In this document: positions 28,501 through 32,113 of the stretch, piece after piece
Position numbering within the stretch: position 1 is the first letter of the stretch
Layout of the letters: every line of letters begins with the position of its first letter
Assembly (NCBI GenBank): GCA_013141505.1
Contig: JABFQX010000081.1
Span: 1-32,113, forward strand
Source of the DNA: Methyloglobulus sp.
GTDB taxonomy: Bacteria > Pseudomonadota > Gammaproteobacteria > Methylococcales > Methylomonadaceae
Direction: 5' to 3'
DNA length: 32,113 nucleotides
Position numbers and translations under genes: made by a program
Notes under the pieces: model-generated
The model's input: the letters and a program-made list of their open reading frames with translations, nothing else
What the model was told of the DNA's origin: nothing
Databases searched by the model: none

Positions 28501-28851
28501 CGTGATGCCGCTATTGAATTATTTAAAAGCGGTGAGGTCGATGTATTTTTGATTAGCTTAAAAGCCGGCGGTATCGGTTTAAATTTGACGGAAGCCGATA
28601 CAGTAATTATTTACGACCCCTGGTGGAATCCTGCGGTTGAAAACCAAGCAGCGGATCGTGCCCATCGCATCGGTCAGATAAAGCCCGTGTTTGTTTATAA
28701 GCTCATTACCGAAAATACTGTGGAAGAAAAAATGCTCGCCATGCAGGAAAGAAAACGCGCCCTGGCAAATAGTATTTATACCGAAGGTGCCAAAGATGAA
28801 GCCTTACAATTGACGGCGGAAGACTTGACTAATTTATTTGAACCATTGTAA
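25600..28851 (+). CDS. SWIM zinc-finger SNF2-family helicase-like ATPase
   Basis: A 1083-residue protein. A SWIM zinc finger with C81, C83, C89 and H91 (TCSCPVGYNCKHVVAACL) lies in the N-terminal 100 residues. A long poorly conserved middle (about 110-600) follows. The SNF2 motor then shows LPYNLQATLREYQKAGLNWL, motif I DDMGLGKTVQTLAHL (about 643-657), motif II DEAQIIKN (about 741), motif III CLTGTPMENHLGELW, motif V ISLKAGGIGLNLTEADTV and motif VI AADRAHRIGQ (about 1017). Such proteins are dsDNA translocases, and in bacteria the related RapA recycles RNA polymerase. This SWIM-SNF2 type is widespread but has no proven role. It is a lone gene with no ribosome site before its ATG, 86 bases from the divergent SCO/peroxidase gene. 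Confidence 0.95.
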   Translation: MSKDKKLFRSDIVIECGEEFYQRGKRYYAAGMVLQCKVGSEGALFTQLNATVRGSDATPYKQNIRITWRSDYSSADIEGTCSCPVGYNCKHVVAACLMYQNADLDMPQANSGAKCLEWLDSLQPPALVANDEGTQEFIAYLLKPAKTKPDLTIELVITKEKKFGGLSKGRKSSFYNLRYGFSSYKYVKPEDSELAKIFAALDTSISGEPLLSGAMGGIALARLLQAGRLFWQDLDAPPLKSGIARDLQFVWQQTSQGDYQLHTAIEPAAIPILVDPPHYLDVEDGVVGRFNSAITYQQLRNILVAPVVPEKFADEFSHRLTVEHPELNLPSPKKIDLIEYDDLHAIPQVVLYGEQINSKQYIHFLAVNFKYGDWLLPGSEIKDCSVVKTPEGLVRVKRDRATENLAVSRLTDLGFATAPPTELGSKDLVMTSYAKSSVESATRWGQFMDAVLPELERDGWLVEVRDSFLLKFQNIQNWDAEISESQNDWFEMRFNIEVEGQPLPLLPLIMPVLENYDINHLPELLHIPASDYQYLTVPSEKIRPFLVILLELFGGSRLDKDGSLKLSRFNAASIAELETHSYGLFAIKGGQALRQLAQKLTDFKGIADVPLPYNLQATLREYQKAGLNWLQFLREYSFAGILADDMGLGKTVQTLAHLLVEKQSGRMKAPSLIIAPTSLLSNWRREAERFTPDLNMLILQGTERKQLFYKIRDYDLIMTTYPLLPRDEETLLEHQYHYLILDEAQIIKNPQSKGAQIVRHIKSNHRLCLTGTPMENHLGELWAQFDFLMPGFLGDSATFKKLYRTPIETFGDAEQKVRLSRRIAPFMMRRTKQEVASELPAKTEIIRSVPLHEKQAALYESIRLTMEKKVRDAIAERGLSRSHITILDALLKLRQTCCDPRTLLIESAQHIGQSAKLDLLMEMVPELLEEGRKILIFSQFTRMIALIEDELNKRSIGYSKLTGQTQDRDAAIELFKSGEVDVFLISLKAGGIGLNLTEADTVIIYDPWWNPAVENQAADRAHRIGQIKPVFVYKLITENTVEEKMLAMQERKRALANSIYTEGAKDEALQLTAEDLTNLFEPL

Positions 28852-28973
28852 ACGGGTAGTTGGCAAATTCAGTCAATCCAAGTCCAGATACTTCACAACG
28901 GATCTTATCTGAAAAAATTAAGATAAATATAATAGTTTAATAGTAAAGTGAGCTGTTAATTTTCGGTTTGTTC

Positions 28974-28982
28974 TGTGGATAA
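28974..28982 (-). promoter_or_regulatory. perfect DnaA-box 9-mer upstream of a small secreted protein
   Basis: TGTGGATAA, the exact complement of TTATCCACA, lies in the 179-base gap between the SNF2 gene and the gene at 29031. It is isolated and 9 kb from dnaA, so it may be a regulatory box or chance. Confidence 0.35.
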
Positions 28983-29030
28983 AGAGTGATCATTGCTTAA
29001 GCGGCTTGGTTAGGAAATAAAGGTGTTTAT

Positions 29031-29444
29031 ATGTGGTTAAAATTTTTCAATGCAGCAAAAAGAAATTCGCCGTTCGCGATTGCTCTGCGCCTGACCTGCA
29101 TGGTTGTGCTTTCGACAAATGCGTTTGCAGAAGGAAAAGGGGTAACCTGCGTCAATAAGCAATTAACTGAAAAAAAATACATCGCTGTTCAATATATAAA
29201 TTATAACTCCAAGGCTTGTAAAACCTTGTATAACGATGGCGTATCGCCAACCAGGGAAATTGCCTGGGCACGAAGCAGCACCCAAAAATGTGAAGAGGTT
29301 GCCAGTCATCTTGTCGCTAAATTAAGTCGTGCAGGCATGAGTTGCAGTACCAGTCCATTTGCCAAGGCACATCCAAAAGTGTACAAACCGACTGTTCAAC
29401 CTAGCCCTGAAAATGATGCTTTGCTAAAAAGCATCGCGAAATAA
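29031..29444 (+). CDS. small secreted cysteine-containing hypothetical protein
   Basis: A 137-residue protein with a signal peptide (basic start, then LRLTCMVVLSTNAFAEG, cleavage after AFA at about residue 34). The mature part has several cysteines (TCVNKQL, KACKTLY, KCEEVAS, MSCSTSP) that could pair in the periplasm, and ends in a Pro-rich, charged tail. The ATG at 29031 has AAGGTG six bases upstream. It is a stand-alone gene. No family is recognised. Confidence 0.65.
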   Translation: MWLKFFNAAKRNSPFAIALRLTCMVVLSTNAFAEGKGVTCVNKQLTEKKYIAVQYINYNSKACKTLYNDGVSPTREIAWARSSTQKCEEVASHLVAKLSRAGMSCSTSPFAKAHPKVYKPTVQPSPENDALLKSIAK

Positions 29445-29597
29445 AAAAATAGTAGCCCGTATTCTGCAGCAAAAATCGGATAACAAAACTTTCATATTTC
29501 AGGAAACCACGCAATTAATCTTATTGATTTAGCTGGGTTAATCCTCATCCGACACAATGATCTTTCGTGTTCACTACAATAGCCATCTGGAAAAGCC

Positions 29598-30290
29598 ATG
29601 GCGAACATTTCCATCATAATACCGACGTTAAATGAGGCGCAGTCGATAGTAAACTGTATATGCCCACTGCAACCCCTTCGGAATTTATGCGAAATTATCG
29701 TGGTCGATGGCTGCAGTACGGATAATACTAGGCAGCTTGTTCAAGATTTGGTCGATACGGTCATTATCTCAGCACAAGGCCGTGCAATTCAGATGAACGC
29801 AGGCGCACAACACTCTAAAGGAAAGGTGCTTTTATTTCTACATGCGGATACTTTGTTGCCGCCCTCCGCACACAATCTTATTGCCGAGTCTATTGATCGC
29901 GGCAGGCAGTGGGGGCGATTTGATGTCCAGTTAAGTGGCAGATCTCCCCTATTGAAAGTCATCGCGTTTTTTATGAATTGGCGTTCCCGTCTAACCGGGA
30001 TTGCCACCGGCGATCAGGCGATTTTTGTCAGCAAACAACTATTCGACGCAGTTGGACACTATCCTGAAATCGCGTTGATGGAAGATATCGCATTATGTAC
30101 CCATCTGAACAAAATCAGTTCACCGATTTGCTTGAAAAGCCCGGTAATCAGTTCCGGCAGACGATGGGAGCAATTTGGAATCATCAAAACTATCTTGCTA
30201 ATGTGGAGTTTGCGGCTACGCTATTTCTTTGGCGCCGATCCAGACGTTTTGGCGAATTTATATAGCAGGGGAAAGTTTTGGAAAACCTGA
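29598..30290 (+). CDS. family 2 glycosyltransferase, rSAM/selenodomain-associated transferase 2 type
   Basis: A 230-residue GT-A-fold protein. It begins MANISIIIPTLNEAQSI, then EIIVVDGCSTDNTRQLV. The GRAIQMNAGAQHSKG segment, with the metal-binding FLHADTLLPP (80-89), is characteristic of the TIGR04283-type subfamily, often annotated with arsenosugar or rSAM/selenodomain clusters. GDQAIFVSKQLFDAVGHYPE, MEDIALC and a C-terminal RYFFGADPDVLANLY follow the same family pattern. It would transfer a sugar from a nucleotide donor; donor and acceptor are unknown. It is the first gene of a three-gene coupled operon, and its end overlaps the TTG start of the next gene by 13 bases. Confidence 0.85.
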   Translation: MANISIIIPTLNEAQSIVNCICPLQPLRNLCEIIVVDGCSTDNTRQLVQDLVDTVIISAQGRAIQMNAGAQHSKGKVLLFLHADTLLPPSAHNLIAESIDRGRQWGRFDVQLSGRSPLLKVIAFFMNWRSRLTGIATGDQAIFVSKQLFDAVGHYPEIALMEDIALCTHLNKISSPICLKSPVISSGRRWEQFGIIKTILLMWSLRLRYFFGADPDVLANLYSRGKFWKT

Positions 30291-31075
30291 TCAGGCCGTC
30301 AGTTGCTGTGGCTATTTTCGTCATCATGGTGACGTGGGAATACCTCAGCCCAAGGCGCATTCAACATATCGAACGAAAACAGCGATGGTTGGTTAATCTC
30401 GGACTTGCCCTGGCCAATCTCGCCCTGATGCGCTTAACAATTGGCAGTCTGGCGTATATGAGCGCGGTGTGGGCGGCGGAAAATGGGCTTGGTCTGTTAA
30501 ATATCTGGGCATTAACCAATGCCGTTTCCATCGTAGCAACTTTGCTCATCCTGGATTTCGCCATTTACGCTCAGCACATTATGATGCACAAATCGTCGCT
30601 GCTATGGCGACTGCACAAGATACATCATACCGATATGGAGTTTGATGCAACGACAGCAGTGCGTTTCCATCCCCTGGAAATCGTAATTTCCATGCTATAT
30701 AAAACTTTTTGCATTGTATTGATAGGCGCTGATCCTGTTGCGGTCATCGTTTTTGAAATCATCCTCAATGGTGCCGCGACGTTTAACCACAGCAATATTA
30801 ATATTCCAGAGATTATCAACAAAAAACTCTGTTGGCTGATTGTCACGCCGGATATGCACCGCATCCACCACTCTGCTGAACCGGATGAAACTGACAGTAA
30901 CTATGGCTTTTCGATTTCTTGCTGGGACAGACTGTGCAGAACGTATAAGGCTAAATCCAGACACCCCCAGACAACCCTGGCTATTGGTTTAAAAGCCTAC
31001 CGCAGGCAAGCCGAGTTAGGTTTTATGGCGTTATTGCGACTGCCTTTTAAATCGCAAAATAGCCGTAATCATTGA
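30278..31075 (+). CDS. sterol desaturase / fatty acid hydroxylase superfamily membrane protein
   Basis: A 265-residue integral membrane di-iron protein. Its hydrophobic spans include VAVAIFVIMVTWEYLSP and AVSIVATLLILDFAIYA. The three histidine clusters are present: H100 and H104 (QHIMMH), HKIHH (113-117) and HRIHH (194-198), with an extra FNHSN near 170. These bind the non-haem di-iron centre that hydroxylates or desaturates lipids. The start is a TTG at 30278 with AGGGG six bases upstream, inside the end of the GT2 gene. The stop overlaps the ATG of the next gene (TGATG). Its place between two glycosyltransferases suggests that it modifies the lipid or polyprenyl acceptor of their product, which is inference. 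Confidence 0.85.
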   Translation: MENLIRPSVAVAIFVIMVTWEYLSPRRIQHIERKQRWLVNLGLALANLALMRLTIGSLAYMSAVWAAENGLGLLNIWALTNAVSIVATLLILDFAIYAQHIMMHKSSLLWRLHKIHHTDMEFDATTAVRFHPLEIVISMLYKTFCIVLIGADPVAVIVFEIILNGAATFNHSNINIPEIINKKLCWLIVTPDMHRIHHSAEPDETDSNYGFSISCWDRLCRTYKAKSRHPQTTLAIGLKAYRRQAELGFMALLRLPFKSQNSRNH

Positions 31076-31710
31076 TGGTTGCTTATCCCTATGCCGTCAT
31101 TATGGTATTTTGCAAAGCCCCCATACCTGGGCAGGTAAAAACCCGGTTGATTCCACCGTTAACCGGCGATGAAGCAGCACAATTGCATTGTGAACTGACC
31201 CAAAAGACTTTACAAACAGCCACAAAAAACCGCTTATGTGATGTGCAATTATGGTGTTCGCCTGACATCGAACAGCCATTTTTTACCTTGTTGTCACAGA
31301 CTTATCCAATCACTTTGCATCAGCAAAAAGGCAGCGATCTAGGTGAACGGATGCATCATGCTTTTTGTCAGGCATTCAATGATTTTACCAGCGCAATCAT
31401 CATCGGTTGCGATTGCCCCTCCTTAACAGGTGGGGATCTTGAACAGGCTCTAAGCCAGTTAAATCAAAACCAATTAGATCAAAGCAAGCCGTGCGTATTG
31501 TCACCCGCAGAAGATGGCGGCTATGTACTGATTGGACTCAAACACCCGCAGCCGGATTTGTTTGAAAATATGCCCTGGGGATCAGAAAAAATTTTAGAAC
31601 TAACCCGCGAAAAATTGCAGGCACTGGCATTAAATCATTACGAATTAACGATGCAGTGGGATCTGGATACGCCTGAAGACTTAAAGCGATATAAAGCCAG
31701 GACAAACTAA
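31075..31710 (+). CDS. rSAM/selenodomain-associated transferase 1 (TIGR04282-type)
   Basis: A 211-residue nucleotidyltransferase/glycosyltransferase-like protein. It begins MVAYPYAVIMVFCKAPIPGQ and continues VKTRLIPPLTGDEAAQLH, the signature of the DUF2064/TIGR04282 family. QKGSDLGERMHHAF and IIIGCDCPSLTGGDLEQAL supply the GT-A-fold metal region. LSPAEDGGYVLIGLK and the C-terminal WDLDTPEDLKRY are also family-typical. The ATG at 31075 overlaps the preceding stop by one base (TGATG), so translation is coupled. A TTG one codon upstream is possible. Members commonly co-occur with a type 2 transferase, present here two genes upstream. Confidence 0.88.
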   Translation: MVAYPYAVIMVFCKAPIPGQVKTRLIPPLTGDEAAQLHCELTQKTLQTATKNRLCDVQLWCSPDIEQPFFTLLSQTYPITLHQQKGSDLGERMHHAFCQAFNDFTSAIIIGCDCPSLTGGDLEQALSQLNQNQLDQSKPCVLSPAEDGGYVLIGLKHPQPDLFENMPWGSEKILELTREKLQALALNHYELTMQWDLDTPEDLKRYKARTN

Positions 31711-31986
31711 AGGCTACGTCCGCAGTTACTTGAAAAAGCCTCCCTTGCCGGACAGGGCATGTTGCCCCGTTCGTAGGTTTCAACAGGGTTCAAAAACTCA
31801 TCCATCGGCAAAACGTGAGTGACGGGATAACATATCCCGTCTCGCGTAATATGTTTTATATCACTGATTTACAGTTGCAACCGTTGACCGACCCAAGTAA
31901 ACAGGAACAACTGCGTGAAGAATTGATTGCTGCTTTGGATGAAAACCTGCCGGATAGAGCAACTTCTACCATGTAATTGATTTTTC
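31711..31986. other. spacer before the right-hand IS, with a possible gene remnant
   Basis: Nothing well supported is encoded. It contains a hairpin (GACGGGAT 31821-31828 with ATCCCGTC 31834-31841) and a short coding-like frame (31851-31976). No T-run terminator was found after the operon. Confidence 0.45.
31851..31976 (+). pseudogene. short coding-like frame, probable gene remnant (41 residues)
   Basis: Reads MFYITDLQLQPLTDPSKQEQ and then a helical acidic stretch (REELIAALDENLPD) to TAA. It lacks a good ribosome site and ends just before the IS boundary at 31987. Composition is protein-like. It may be what remains of a gene cut by the insertion. Confidence 0.3.
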
Positions 31987-32113
31987 GGTAGTGGCTAAAT
32001 TTTAAATGATAAGTTACATTATAAATTTGCCATAAGCCCATGATAAAAATGACAGTGAAGCACAAATGCCGTTGTTGCCAGAGCGAAAACATCGTCAAGA
32101 ACGGGCGCAATGT
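31987..32113 (+). mobile_element. IS1-like insertion sequence, partial (5' end only)
   Basis: The probable terminus GGTAGTGGCTAAATTTTAA at 31987 is followed after about 60 bases by a zinc-ribbon transposase start. The terminus resembles that of the element at the left window edge, in opposite orientation. The element continues beyond the window, so its identity and integrity are open. Confidence 0.5.
32040..32113 (+). CDS. IS1-like InsA-type transposase N-terminus (partial)
   Basis: The visible residues are MIKMTVKHKCRCCQSENIVK then NGRN. C-x-C-C and V-K-N-G-R form the start of an IS1 InsA-type zinc ribbon. The start is the ATG at 32040 or the in-frame ATG at 32049. The frame is open to the window edge. 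It is similar in kind but not in sequence detail to the partial gene at 1-70. Confidence 0.55.
   Translation, partial: MIKMTVKHKCRCCQSENIVKNGRN

Overview
The window carries a chromosomal replication-origin neighbourhood of gammaproteobacterial type. The order is gyrB-recF-dnaN-dnaA on the minus strand, then rpmH-rnpA-yidD-yidC-mnmE on the plus strand, diverging between dnaA and rpmH. Protein flavour, moderate-to-low GC core genes, and the genes around the core (a SCO/di-haem peroxidase fusion, and a glycosyltransferase pair bracketing a sterol-desaturase-like protein) would fit a Methylococcales-like gammaproteobacterium. That taxonomic guess is inference only.

Layout. 1-127 is the broken end of an IS1-like insertion sequence. 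128-1160 holds a possible disrupted small membrane protein and an intact DUF1772-type membrane protein. 1081-3637 is a decayed Tn7-like transposition module: an XRE regulator, tnsA with a frameshift, and tnsB cut off inside its catalytic domain. 3638-4166 is repeat-bearing spacer. 4167-5345 is an unrecognised 392-residue protein. 5589-9068 is a complete Recombinase-In-Trio (RIT) element: three overlapping tyrosine-recombinase genes between perfect 37-bp inverted repeats, with a 32-bp palindrome at its right edge. 9400-12336 is a two-gene operon for secreted proteins, one with an M64-type zinc peptidase motif. 12337-13321 is eroded spacer with short repeats. 13322-23464 is the replication and ribosome/membrane-biogenesis core. 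23552-25513 is the periplasmic SCO/di-haem peroxidase fusion, divergent from a SWIM-SNF2 helicase-like protein (25600-28851). 29031-29444 is a small secreted protein. 29598-31710 is a translationally coupled three-gene operon: GT2 transferase, sterol-desaturase family membrane protein, and an rSAM/selenodomain-associated type 1 transferase. From 31987 a second IS1-like element begins and runs off the window.

How parts fit together. dnaA, dnaN, recF and gyrB supply initiation, sliding clamp, gap repair and supercoiling. Two near-palindromic parS-like 18-mers lie inside the 3' end of recF, where a ParB loading site close to the origin would be expected, although no parA/parB is in the window. 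rpmH, rnpA, yidD, yidC and mnmE run as one block behind a good sigma-70-like promoter. The left third is a mobile-element graveyard (IS1-like, Tn7-like) plus one element that still looks intact (RIT). No rRNA, tRNA or CRISPR array was seen.
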